64,000 bases of DNA, from contig NZ_QEWO01000001.1 in the NCBI RefSeq assembly GCF_003402235.1, forward strand, positions 1,054,001-1,118,000. The letters are read 5' to 3'. This document shows positions 16,906 through 25,513 of this stretch, piece by piece (within the stretch, counting starts at the first letter, position 1; each line of letters opens with the position of its first letter). Source of the DNA: Parahaliea mediterranea. Its GTDB lineage: Bacteria > Pseudomonadota > Gammaproteobacteria > Pseudomonadales > Halieaceae. Below the pieces are notes generated by a model, which saw nothing but the letters and a program-made list of their open reading frames with translations, was not told the origin of the DNA and did not search any database. A program made the translations under genes and the position numbers.

Positions 16906-17043
16906 CCCATCGCGGACACGACGCCAATGGCACTCTAACGCTCCGAATAATGCTCATTTTCGACTATCCATACCCTATCAGTGTAGAAAACCGCTTCGAT
17001 TGTTGTACACAGCGCGCAAAAAGTTGAGTTCCGCAGCTTCACA

Positions 17044-17074
17044 TTGGTACCTTGCTCACACAATAGGCTATACT
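17044..17074 (+). promoter_or_regulatory. Candidate sigma-70 promoter for the HzsA-like gene
   Basis: TTGGTA at 17044-17049 and TATACT at 17069-17074 have a 19-bp spacer, 85 bp before the gene. The -10 element is strong and the spacing is at the long end of the accepted range. Confidence 0.3.
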
Positions 17075-17159
17075 TCGAGGCCAGATCAGCTGATAGCGGC
17101 GGCGCAAGCTGCATCATTCTGACCAGCAGCGAAACCGCCGTTTCAGACGAGGCTGCCTC

Positions 17160-19721
17160 ATGTCACATCATCGCAGAATGCTACCTGCCGGTGCCTTGGC
17201 TCTGTGCCTTGTGCTGGTTGGCGTTTTTGCTTCCCCTAGCATAACAACGGCGTCGACAGCCCCGGAGCATCCCCTCGCCATAGGTGAAACGGCATTCTGG
17301 GACTGGCTAAGCAAAATACGACGCGCCCTGCAAAATGGCGGGGTTCCACCGGCACCCCTGCCAGTCTCCCCGCCAACACCACCGGCACCCCCAGCCACTC
17401 CAGAGGCACCGCCACCCATAGTGGACTCCAATCCGGACTCCGGTAGTGGGGGCCCGGTGAAGCCGGCAGAGCCGCACCCCGGCGAGGTCGTTGCGCCACA
17501 ACCGGCGCCGGCCAATGCGCTGGAGCCCATTGTCTATACCCGAGTAGCTCGCACACACGGGGAGCGCCGCGCCACGCTAAAGGATGGCTCGCCCTACACA
17601 CTGAACAGCCCTGACATCTGGGATCGGCTGCCAGATACCAAGCATATCTTCGACGGCTTTAACGCGCCCGGCCAATTGGTGTACCGGGACACCAACGGCG
17701 ATGAGCGGATTCTTTTTGATTGCATGAAAGAGGCGCAGCCCTGTGTTCCCCTGGACCCGGCGGTATCGCTGGATGGCCGCAGTATCCTATTTTCCGTGTA
17801 TCGCTCCAATAAGTTGGTAAACGCCACTTGGGGTAGGACGCAGCTACCCAACCGGCGACTGGGACCAATATCCGGCGCACAGTTGCATATCATCAATATG
17901 GCGACGGGCGAACTGAAACGCTTGCCGCAGCCCAAGGGAGCCCTGGATATCAGCCCGACTTGGCTACCCGATGGCCGGATCATGTTCGCCTCCAACCGAA
18001 ACCCTCAGCGCGAGCCCTACCTCGATCGCATTACCTCCAACAATCGGCCAGACCCCAGGCTTTACATCGCCAATGCTGATGGCAGCGACGTGCAGTTGGC
18101 CACCCATCACGAGATCAGCACAGCCATGCACCCCTACCTGATGCGCAACGGCAGGGTTGCCTACGGCTCGCAGTGGCTCAGCCACAACCTTGCCTATATG
18201 CATACCAACGGCGCCATAAACTGGCCGGGCACACTCGATAATATGTGGGTGGTCATGGACATGGACTACCGCGGGGGGGACATGACTGCGCTTTACGGCG
18301 CCCACCGAGCGTCACTGCGGACCACCACTGGGCGCACCAAGACAACCAAGGCCCTGCACTTTCTCGGCCAGCGTCGCAATGGCGATATGTGTGTTGCCAA
18401 TTACTATCGCGGCAACAACCTTGGGCTAGGTGATGTCATTTGCTGGGGGCCAGAACCCGTTGGTGTGGAGGGTAAGCTGCCAAACTTCCAGCCGCGCAAA
18501 CTGTACAACGTGGCGGACTGGTCGCGCTCTGACGACAACCCTTCAATACGTGTGAATGGCATCTATCAGGGAAAGATCGGCTATCCGGAGGGGGCACCTA
18601 ACAACCAGTTACTGCTTAGCGTGGGCCGGGGCTACTGCACCCAGGTATCTGGGACTGTCGAGAGCTTTCAGAAAAATGTCGCCAATCAACCACAAAAGCT
18701 CGGCTGTGATGTCGGCCTGTACCTCACTACCCGCATCCCATCCAGGCACATGGATGACTTAAGACGAGTTGTCGATGAACCCGATTGGCACGAGTTTGGC
18801 GCCCGCGCGGTGGTGGCCCGGCAGATAGAAGCACCGCAACTGTCCAATACGGACGATGGCAGCTGCCAGCTGGCCAGCAGCAATGCAGGCGCGGCTGAGA
18901 CCAGTCCGCAACAACCCTATCGGTTTAACCACAACTACTGGACATCCGCCAATAACGGCGGGGAGATCGATGGTGTACCCCACTCCCAACTTGCCGGCAT
19001 CCGTTTTTGGGAGGTGATACCCAACAGCCAAAAACGCAATTTTTCCAATTTCAGTGGGAATCGCCTGCGCATGCTAGGCGACGTTCCACTACTGCCCGAT
19101 AAGTCCTTCAAGGTGTCGCTACCCTGCGAAACCCCATATATCATGGCGGGTATCGACGCCGAGGGTCGTGTCATTAAGCGCGATCAAGTCCCTCAGTCCC
19201 TGCGCCCCGGCGAAAAGCGGGTTTGCGGCGGGTGCCACCTGCATTCGCGCAAGGGGCGTCCCTATGAGGACAGCCTGGCATTCCGCGCCGAACCGCTGCC
19301 ACTGATGAATGCCACCGCAGTTCCTGTCTACGAGCGCGATATCAAGCCCATCTTCGCCCGCCGCTGCCTCACCTGCCACGTCAGTGACGTGCCGCTGATG
19401 GACTATGACAGCCTGGTCTGGGATCAATTCCAGAAAACCGTGGCGCCAGAGCGCCGCCTTCAAGTCAGCGAATCGGACAATGAGAAACGCCGCTTTGGCC
19501 TGCAGCGACCCTATACCAGCAAATATGTCAACAGCATGTTCGCCAGGGAAAGCCTACTGTACTGGAAGGCGGCGAATAGACGAACGGATGGTCGTAGTGA
19601 CGCCACCTACCGTGACGACATCGATTTTGGGCCATCCCACCCTACGCAAATCACCGACGAGGAGCTGCGAATTCTCGCAGAGTGGATAGACTCCGGTGCC
19701 ACCCACCTCCTGGCGGACTGA
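17160..19721 (+). CDS. Exported HzsA-like protein: beta-propeller region plus two c-type heme motifs
   Basis: The 853-residue protein starts with a signal peptide (about 1-32). A short conserved segment and a long Pro-rich linker (about 62-120) follow. A region with TolB/WD40-like blade signatures runs from about 170 to 420: S-L-D-G-R-S-I-L-F, W-L-P-D-G-R-I-M-F-A-S-N-R and Y-I-A-N-A-D-G-S-D. Near the C-terminus are two CxxCH heme-attachment motifs, C-G-G-C-H at 689-693 and C-L-T-C-H at 736-740. A typical planctomycete-cytochrome ending (I-T-D-E-E-L-R-I-L-A-E-W-I-D-S-G) closes the protein. This order matches proteins annotated as HzsA-related, after the hydrazine synthase alpha subunit. Hydrazine synthesis itself is most unlikely here, since no partner subunits are visible. 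A periplasmic redox or sensing role is possible. Confidence 0.75.
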   Translation: MSHHRRMLPAGALALCLVLVGVFASPSITTASTAPEHPLAIGETAFWDWLSKIRRALQNGGVPPAPLPVSPPTPPAPPATPEAPPPIVDSNPDSGSGGPVKPAEPHPGEVVAPQPAPANALEPIVYTRVARTHGERRATLKDGSPYTLNSPDIWDRLPDTKHIFDGFNAPGQLVYRDTNGDERILFDCMKEAQPCVPLDPAVSLDGRSILFSVYRSNKLVNATWGRTQLPNRRLGPISGAQLHIINMATGELKRLPQPKGALDISPTWLPDGRIMFASNRNPQREPYLDRITSNNRPDPRLYIANADGSDVQLATHHEISTAMHPYLMRNGRVAYGSQWLSHNLAYMHTNGAINWPGTLDNMWVVMDMDYRGGDMTALYGAHRASLRTTTGRTKTTKALHFLGQRRNGDMCVANYYRGNNLGLGDVICWGPEPVGVEGKLPNFQPRKLYNVADWSRSDDNPSIRVNGIYQGKIGYPEGAPNNQLLLSVGRGYCTQVSGTVESFQKNVANQPQKLGCDVGLYLTTRIPSRHMDDLRRVVDEPDWHEFGARAVVARQIEAPQLSNTDDGSCQLASSNAGAAETSPQQPYRFNHNYWTSANNGGEIDGVPHSQLAGIRFWEVIPNSQKRNFSNFSGNRLRMLGDVPLLPDKSFKVSLPCETPYIMAGIDAEGRVIKRDQVPQSLRPGEKRVCGGCHLHSRKGRPYEDSLAFRAEPLPLMNATAVPVYERDIKPIFARRCLTCHVSDVPLMDYDSLVWDQFQKTVAPERRLQVSESDNEKRRFGLQRPYTSKYVNSMFARESLLYWKAANRRTDGRSDATYRDDIDFGPSHPTQITDEELRILAEWIDSGATHLLAD

Positions 19722-19916
19722 TTGCCCCCTGAGCGCGTCGAGCACCACGTGCCTCATCACCCTTGGCGGGAGGCCGCCGTGAACGTGGCACTGCGTCGCA
19801 GTTTGGTGGCCCAGCGCTTGAGTTTCACTCGCTATGTGACCACACTATCGCCAGTATTGTCATCGCGTACCAGTTTGGACAATCACCGCAAAGGATAGCG
19901 ACAGGCGCAGCAAAAG

Positions 19917-21782
19917 ATGGGTATATCAGAAGACCAATCCTTGGCCGATGCGGAAGTACCTGGTTTTCTCGCTACCCTCAACGCGCCTCATCCCCCCCTT
20001 AGCGACGCGCCTCAAAAAGAACACTGGCATACTACCCTCGCCGGCACCAATGCCACCGTATCAGCCCCTGAGCAGGTCTACCGTTCACCGGACGGACAAG
20101 TGCTTATCGCTTCACTCGGCCGCTACCAGTGGCAGAGTGCCGATTTGGCATCCATCGCGGCCAGGGAAGGGGACGTGGCAGCACTCTATGCTGCCTACCA
20201 AGAGCATGGGGCAGACATGCTCAAGTACATCCGGGGCCAATTCGGCTTCGCCCTGGTGGATAGTGCCAACGCCATACTCATCGCCGCCACCGATCGCTTT
20301 GGCTCGGTACCAATTTATTACTGCTGCCAGGACAGCGGAGTCGCCGCCGCCACCCATCTGGCGGACTTGCCGGCGGCACGGGAGGGGGCCGCTCTCGATA
20401 AACAGGCACTGTTCAATTACTGCTATTTTCATTTTGTTCCCTCCCCTACCTCGATCGCCACAGGCGTCGGCAAATTACCTGGCGCACATGCACTGGTGTC
20501 GATAGCGAGCGATACTCGCATCACCCCCTACTGGCTGCCGGATTTTCGCGCCAAGGTTCAATGTGCAGCATCCGGAGAACAAGAGGCCAATCTGCGGCAC
20601 CTGTTGCGCACGGCTGTCCGGCGCGGCTGCGAACACGCCCAGCGCCCTGCGGCCTTTCTCAGCGGTGGCCTGGACTCCTCCACAGTGGCCGGATTTCTGG
20701 CGGAGCTACAGAGCGAGGCAACGGCGTACTGCATCGGCTTTGATGCCGAGGGCTATGACGAGACCCCCTTTGCGCGCATTACCGCGGCTCACTTTGGCCT
20801 GCATCTAAAGGAGTATTACCTCAGCCCCGCAGATATCGTTGACACCCTGCCCAAGTTAGCCTCTTCGACCCAGGAGCCCTTTGGCAACTCATCCATGCTG
20901 CCCGCGTATTTTTGCGCAAAACGGGCAGCCGAAGACGGGGTCGACCTCATGCTGGCCGGGGATGGCGGCGACGAACTGTTTGCCGGCAACGAGCGCTATC
21001 TGCGCCAGCGTGTGTTCGCCCCCTATCACAGGCTGCCGGCCGGATTGCGCCGCAACCTGCTGGAGCCACTTGCCAGGCACCTACCTGAACGCTTTGGGGC
21101 AACACGCAAAATCGCCAGCTATATTGAGCAGGCTGCCACCCCCCTGCCCGACCGTTTGCAGAGTTATAACTTCCTGCATCGCTTCGATCCGGCGCAGATG
21201 TTCCAACCCGCTTTCCTCAAAGGTGTTGACTTGAACCAGCCCTTGAACATGTTGCGGGAGCTCTACAACCGGCCTGCGCAGGGCACAGAACTGGATCGCC
21301 TGCTCTATCATGATTGGCAGGTCACACTGGCCGACAACGACCTACGCAAGGTTGGGCACGCCTGCCAGGTGGCTGGCGTACAGGTTGCCTACCCCCTTCT
21401 CGACTCGGAACTGGCAGATTTTTCCATTGGCATTCCCGACACAGTGCTGCTGCAAAATGGCACCCTGCGCGGCTTCTACAAAAAGGCCCTGCGCGGGTGG
21501 TTGCCAGACGCGACGCTGGACAAATCCAAACACGGTTTCGGCCTGCCATTCGGGGTCTGGATGCGGGAGCACAAGCCCCTACAGGATCTGGTTTATGACA
21601 GCATCTCAGACCTTGCCCAGCGGGATATTTTCCAGCCTGACTTCCTGTCCCAGTCAGTGGCACTGCACCGCGATGGGCATGCCGCATACTACGGGGAGCT
21701 TTTGTGGGTATTAACCTGCCTGGAGTTGTGGCTTGGCGCCAATGACGGGTCTTCCTCTCCAAGCCCCAGTTCCAAAAGATGA
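19917..21782 (+). CDS. Asparagine synthase-like amidotransferase lacking the N-terminal catalytic Cys
   Basis: The 621-residue protein has the AsnB layout. An N-terminal Ntn-hydrolase-like domain (about 1-200) includes R-G-Q-F-G-F-A-L and A-A-T-D-R-F-G-S-V-P-I-Y-Y. A C-terminal ATP pyrophosphatase domain carries the PP-loop S-G-G-L-D-S-S at 249-255. The N-terminus does not begin M-C-G, and I see no Cys at position 2 of any nearby start, so glutamine hydrolysis by the usual nucleophile is not expected. The synthetase half looks intact (G-D-G-G-D-E-L-F near 348-355). It may use ammonia or an amine directly, like beta-lactam-synthetase-type relatives. It overlaps the next gene by 4 bp (ATGA). 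Confidence 0.85.
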   Translation: MGISEDQSLADAEVPGFLATLNAPHPPLSDAPQKEHWHTTLAGTNATVSAPEQVYRSPDGQVLIASLGRYQWQSADLASIAAREGDVAALYAAYQEHGADMLKYIRGQFGFALVDSANAILIAATDRFGSVPIYYCCQDSGVAAATHLADLPAAREGAALDKQALFNYCYFHFVPSPTSIATGVGKLPGAHALVSIASDTRITPYWLPDFRAKVQCAASGEQEANLRHLLRTAVRRGCEHAQRPAAFLSGGLDSSTVAGFLAELQSEATAYCIGFDAEGYDETPFARITAAHFGLHLKEYYLSPADIVDTLPKLASSTQEPFGNSSMLPAYFCAKRAAEDGVDLMLAGDGGDELFAGNERYLRQRVFAPYHRLPAGLRRNLLEPLARHLPERFGATRKIASYIEQAATPLPDRLQSYNFLHRFDPAQMFQPAFLKGVDLNQPLNMLRELYNRPAQGTELDRLLYHDWQVTLADNDLRKVGHACQVAGVQVAYPLLDSELADFSIGIPDTVLLQNGTLRGFYKKALRGWLPDATLDKSKHGFGLPFGVWMREHKPLQDLVYDSISDLAQRDIFQPDFLSQSVALHRDGHAAYYGELLWVLTCLELWLGANDGSSSPSPSSKR

Positions 21783-22783
21783 TGACAAGCGCGACCAGCG
21801 TTGCGATCACCTTCGATATCGAATTCGATATCAATGGCGCCTTCACTCATCCCGCGCTGCGCGCACCCAAGGGTGCAATCACGTTGCTCGGCCACCCAGG
21901 CAACCACCCTCCCACCGGTCTATCACATATTCTCGATACCCTTGAACGGCATAACGTGCGCGCCACGTTTTTTATAGAAACCCTGAACACCTGCTGGTTT
22001 GGGCTGGAGGAAATGGGAGCGGTGGCCCACCGCATCGCCGGGCGAGGCCACGAGCTACAACTGCATTTACACCCCGCCTGGCTACAATTCGAGCACCCGA
22101 ACTGGGCAGAACTTGCGCGCGAGGACCCACCTCGCTCCGACATACACGACAATCTCGCAAGCCGCAGCACGGAGCAAGCCGCCGACATCATCCGCCACGG
22201 CCTTTCGGTATTTAAGGACTGGGGGCTGCCCGCACCGAGCGCCGTGCGAACCGGCAACCTGATGATTGAACCCCATCTGTATCCGGCCTTTTACGCCTGC
22301 GGGCTGCGGCTGTCCTCATCAATCGGACTCGGGCATCAAACACCCCAGTCACAGAGTCTGCACCGCTATCACGCAGCGTTGAATCGCGAGGGTGTTATCG
22401 AGCTGCCTGTGTCAAGTTATCAAGGCAGCGACTACCTACTCAGGCCAAAAACACGACTGGCCACACTGATCGGGATGGGGCTGGATGAACAGGCCGCCCT
22501 GCTGGAAGCGGCGCAACGGCAGTCGACCCCCTTTTTGGTACTGCTTTCCCACGTCTGCGAGTTCCATCACTCGACAAACGACGGCGCCTATCGCCGCAAC
22601 CGGCTGACTGAACTCAAATTCGAGCGACTCTGCCAGCAACTGTGTAGTACCCCAGACCTGAATGCTGTAACCATCGGCGAACTGGCTGCGCAGGTGGACG
22701 ACATCACCAATGAGGTACCGTTACGCGTACCCCCTTGGCGGTCCGCGAGACGGCTTCTTGACAGAGCCACCCATATTCGATGA
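21779..22783 (+). CDS. Polysaccharide deacetylase-like protein (NodB fold)
   Basis: The 334-residue protein has a NodB-type start, T-F-D-I-E-F-D at 11-17. A second metal motif follows as H-E-L-Q-L-H-L-H-P at 91-99, and the intervening strand R-A-T-F-F-I-E is typical. The usual T-F-D-D is altered to T-F-D-I-E, as in non-classical members of the superfamily, so the exact reaction is uncertain. De-N-acetylation of an amino sugar, which would create a free amine, is the default expectation. It overlaps the genes on both sides by ATGA junctions, so the three proteins are probably made in fixed ratio and act together. Confidence 0.75.
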   Translation: MMTSATSVAITFDIEFDINGAFTHPALRAPKGAITLLGHPGNHPPTGLSHILDTLERHNVRATFFIETLNTCWFGLEEMGAVAHRIAGRGHELQLHLHPAWLQFEHPNWAELAREDPPRSDIHDNLASRSTEQAADIIRHGLSVFKDWGLPAPSAVRTGNLMIEPHLYPAFYACGLRLSSSIGLGHQTPQSQSLHRYHAALNREGVIELPVSSYQGSDYLLRPKTRLATLIGMGLDEQAALLEAAQRQSTPFLVLLSHVCEFHHSTNDGAYRRNRLTELKFERLCQQLCSTPDLNAVTIGELAAQVDDITNEVPLRVPPWRSARRLLDRATHIR

Positions 22784-23664
22784 ATAGCACCCGCTTTTCA
22801 CTACGCTTTACCGTCGCCAACCGAACCCTTGTCTCGTGGCCACTACGCATTATTCACCTCAGTGCCTTTGAGTTGGACAAGGGGCACCTGGCAAATCAAC
22901 TGCTGCCCCAGCACTGGCCAACATCTACTGATGGCTTTTTACTACACGGTGTACCGGCCACCGACCAGCCACCTACCCTACAGCGAACCGCTCATGGCCT
23001 GTGCTACCACTTGCCCAGTTACACACACTATCGGACCGACCTCAGAAGCAGCTTTGAAGACTTCCTGCAGCTAAAATCCAGTAAGACCCGGTCGACATTG
23101 CGCCGAAAAGTGCGCAAATTTGTCGAAGCCTCCATCTCTAACGAAATAGACTGCAGGGAATACCACTCACCCGAAGCCGTTGATGAGTTTTTCAGGTTGG
23201 CAGGGCCATTGGCCCAACGCACTTACCAGGCGCAGTTGTTCGATGGCGCCCTCCCGCTGGACACGGCATTCCGGAGCAGCGCCAAAGCACTGGCGTCTAT
23301 GGGCGCGCTGCGCTGCTACCTGCTATTCATGGATGATGTACCGGCGGCCTATCTCTATGCTCCCCTACAAGAACGCACAGCAATCTACGCCTACCTAGGC
23401 TACGACAAGCAGTTGTCCAGGCTCTCTCCCGGCACCGTACTGCAGTACCTGGTGCACGAACGGTTGTTTTCCGACCCCGAGGTGGACTGGTTTGATTTTA
23501 CCGAGGGAGAGGGGGCGCACAAGGCGCTATTTGCAAGCGAGCAGTACGAGCGACGCAACCAGCTTTATCTCCGCGATAGTTGGTACTACCGCGTACTGCT
23601 GTGGGCGCATTATCGCTGGGATCAACTGGTGGAACGGATTAAGCGCTGGCGACGAAGGCCATAG
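22780..23664 (+). CDS. GNAT/FemAB-like acyltransferase (BioF2-like, Acetyltransf_6 type)
   Basis: The 294-residue protein resembles the FemAB-like half of the GNAT superfamily. The segment S-S-K-T-R-S-T-L-R-R-K-V-R-K (about 99-112) is the conserved basic motif of this group. It is followed by a domain containing Y-L-L-F-M-D-D-V-P-A-A-Y and a terminal D-F-T-E-G-E-G-A-H-K. Such enzymes transfer acyl or aminoacyl groups to amines, often on polysaccharides or peptidoglycan. It ends the coupled trio with the AsnB-like and deacetylase-like genes. A scheme of deacetylate, make an amide-forming donor, then N-acylate would fit (inference). A second FemAB-type gene belongs to the core XrtA set at 38470. 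Confidence 0.78.
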   Translation: MNSTRFSLRFTVANRTLVSWPLRIIHLSAFELDKGHLANQLLPQHWPTSTDGFLLHGVPATDQPPTLQRTAHGLCYHLPSYTHYRTDLRSSFEDFLQLKSSKTRSTLRRKVRKFVEASISNEIDCREYHSPEAVDEFFRLAGPLAQRTYQAQLFDGALPLDTAFRSSAKALASMGALRCYLLFMDDVPAAYLYAPLQERTAIYAYLGYDKQLSRLSPGTVLQYLVHERLFSDPEVDWFDFTEGEGAHKALFASEQYERRNQLYLRDSWYYRVLLWAHYRWDQLVERIKRWRRRP

Positions 23665-23696
23665 AACGTCGCAACCACCACAGCGCCGGATACCTC

Positions 23697-24293
23697 TCAA
23701 CCCAGGCAGATACTAAACAAGGGAAAACCAGGGGGGCGGCGCCAGCGAATCACCAGCACTCGTAAAAGCACCAAGTAGTCCATTCTACCCAAGAACACCA
23801 TACCCGCCTTTCGCAATCCTTTGCCGGAAGCGATATTGTCAACAGAGGTTTCTGCCACCACCTGGTCGAAACCCAGTTTGTTGGCATAGCATGCCCGTTT
23901 TAGCAGGGAGCGTCCCTGGCAGCCACGGCCACGGAATGCCGGCACAGTAAAGGCATTTCCAGCCAACGCGGTTTTAACGGGAAGACCCAACAACAGGGCA
24001 CTGCGATTCTTCAGGTAGAGAAAACCATAGTGGGCCAGCTTCCCATCCACCGTAATCAATGCACAGGCCATTCGCCCTCTGTGGATTTCCCGCAGGTAAT
24101 CACGGTTCTGAGTATTGATATTCACCAGCGCCGACAATAGATCGGGGTACGCTGCGGCGGAGTCGCGATCCACCAGGGTGATCAGTTCTCCATCTGGTGG
24201 CGACGGCGGCGCGAGTGATCGGCAATCAATACCGTAGAGATGGTGCGAACGAAAAGACAGCAACTGCCGCGCCAGACGCCTCAGCCAAGCCAT
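23697..24293 (-). CDS. GNAT-family acyltransferase
   Basis: The 198-residue protein has a GNAT acetyl-CoA-binding region with V-P-A-F-R-G-R-G-C-Q-G-R-S (near 123-135, the R-G-x-G-x-G/A-type loop), a central strand containing H-Y-G-F-L-Y-L, and a closing A-G-M-V-F-L-G-R strand. ATG 24293 is preferred; the longer frame adds eight residues. It converges with the preceding plus-strand gene and lies 60 bp downstream of the ATP-grasp gene on the same strand. The acceptor is unknown; an amino sugar of the glycan is plausible. Confidence 0.65.
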   Translation of the reverse strand: MAWLRRLARQLLSFRSHHLYGIDCRSLAPPSPPDGELITLVDRDSAAAYPDLLSALVNINTQNRDYLREIHRGRMACALITVDGKLAHYGFLYLKNRSALLLGLPVKTALAGNAFTVPAFRGRGCQGRSLLKRACYANKLGFDQVVAETSVDNIASGKGLRKAGMVFLGRMDYLVLLRVLVIRWRRPPGFPLFSICLG

Positions 24294-24353
24294 AGCCGCC
24301 CCTTCATAACGCCACAAACAACAAAAACCTCTGGCGCAGGCAAGCTGCCAAGC

Positions 24354-25415
24354 TCAGGTCGTGGGCGATACATCACGCATCCGAGCCATACGTTCGCGCA
24401 TCCGGCCGTCCTCGTTGTGGGCGTCCCAGTAACGGTTACCTTCTATGAGAACAGGCCCCGCCGGGCTAAGGCCAATATCCCAGCCAATAGCGCGCGAGGG
24501 AAGAAACGCCAGCGCCGCACGCTCCGCTAGCGCCACTACCTCATCCCACAGCGGCACTCGCTCCCCCACCAGGATCTTGCCGGTTTCAATGTGCCGGTCG
24601 ACGGCATCAAGCGCAAACTCACGAGGGAAATTCTTACCTCGGTAGGCAATTTCTATCCGGCCTGTTTCAGGCACAATATTGCACAGCAACCCGAGGCGAG
24701 TGCCAAAACAGAAATTGTCAACGTAGGCATGAACACTGGCCAAACGCCATTGGGCGGCGACCAATTGTACCTTGTCATCACAATCGACAAAGGTAACCAC
24801 CCTCACCGTTTGTAGAGCGTGAGATGGGCTCAAAGCCAACACGTCGCGGTGATTGGCAAGCCGCTCTTCTATCAGCCAGTGGCAAAATTCGCGGTGCGTC
24901 GCACAGTGGTGGCGAAGCTGCTCCACCAACGCTTCTTCGCTTTCCGGTTGCTGCTGATGGACAACGGGTAAAACGCCCTTGCCGTGGCAGCCGCGTGTGG
25001 GTTTGAGAATATAATCACCCGACGGCAGTCTAGCCACCAGTTGCCTGATTGGCTCTATCATGACAGGGTCAACTTGTGAGCCAAAATCGAATTGGCCGAC
25101 TTGTTTTGCGATGGGGAGGTGGTGCTGGCGACAGAGCCTGGCGAAAACCTGTTTGTCTTCCGTGTCGGTATAGTGAGATTCTGGATTTAGACCGCGCTGG
25201 AAGTCGAGCAGTTCTTCATTACTGACAAAATCGCGCAGACGCGTACCGGCCTCTGCCGTATTGAGTAGGTCGCATTCTGCTATTTCTGTGGGTGAAAAAC
25301 CTTGTCGCAAAGCCTGGAGAAAACGCCAGGCAACTACCAATCTATTGGCCCTGTAGTCCTTGGCCGCCTTGTTAATCATAAACGAGGCCAGACGAATTTT
25401 TTCGACTGTATCCAT
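24354..25415 (-). CDS. Sugar-transfer-associated ATP-grasp protein
   Basis: The 353-residue protein matches the ATPgrasp_ST type found in polysaccharide loci. An N-terminal helical region contains C-D-L-L-N. The ATP-binding strand Y-I-L-K-P-T-R-G-C-H-G-K-G lies near 140-152, and the metal site is near the C-terminus as I-G-W-D-I-G-L-S followed by L-I-E-G-N-R-Y-W-D. Members of this group are thought to ligate a carboxylate to an amine or hydroxyl on a sugar, but no reaction is established. ATG 25415 is chosen over an ATG three codons upstream. It is the second ATP-grasp enzyme of the accessory region. Confidence 0.8.
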   Translation of the reverse strand: MDTVEKIRLASFMINKAAKDYRANRLVVAWRFLQALRQGFSPTEIAECDLLNTAEAGTRLRDFVSNEELLDFQRGLNPESHYTDTEDKQVFARLCRQHHLPIAKQVGQFDFGSQVDPVMIEPIRQLVARLPSGDYILKPTRGCHGKGVLPVVHQQQPESEEALVEQLRHHCATHREFCHWLIEERLANHRDVLALSPSHALQTVRVVTFVDCDDKVQLVAAQWRLASVHAYVDNFCFGTRLGLLCNIVPETGRIEIAYRGKNFPREFALDAVDRHIETGKILVGERVPLWDEVVALAERAALAFLPSRAIGWDIGLSPAGPVLIEGNRYWDAHNEDGRMRERMARMRDVSPTT

Positions 25416-25513
25416 ACAGAACATGCACTCCGTGCGTAAATTAGCGTCCTAAGGCTACGCCAAGACTGCAAACCAACGCCAACAATAGCCCACTTTCAAC
25501 AGCCTTACCGATA

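Noticed and set aside
17160-19721. Hydrazine synthase activity for the HzsA-like protein
   Set aside because: Similarity of domain order alone does not support it, and no beta/gamma subunits or anammox genes are present in the window.
19779-19898. Possible 39-residue ORF with a GTG start and GGGAGG upstream, before the AsnB-like gene
   Set aside because: It has no recognisable signal, membrane segment or conserved motif, its composition is unremarkable, and such short frames are common in this GC-rich DNA.
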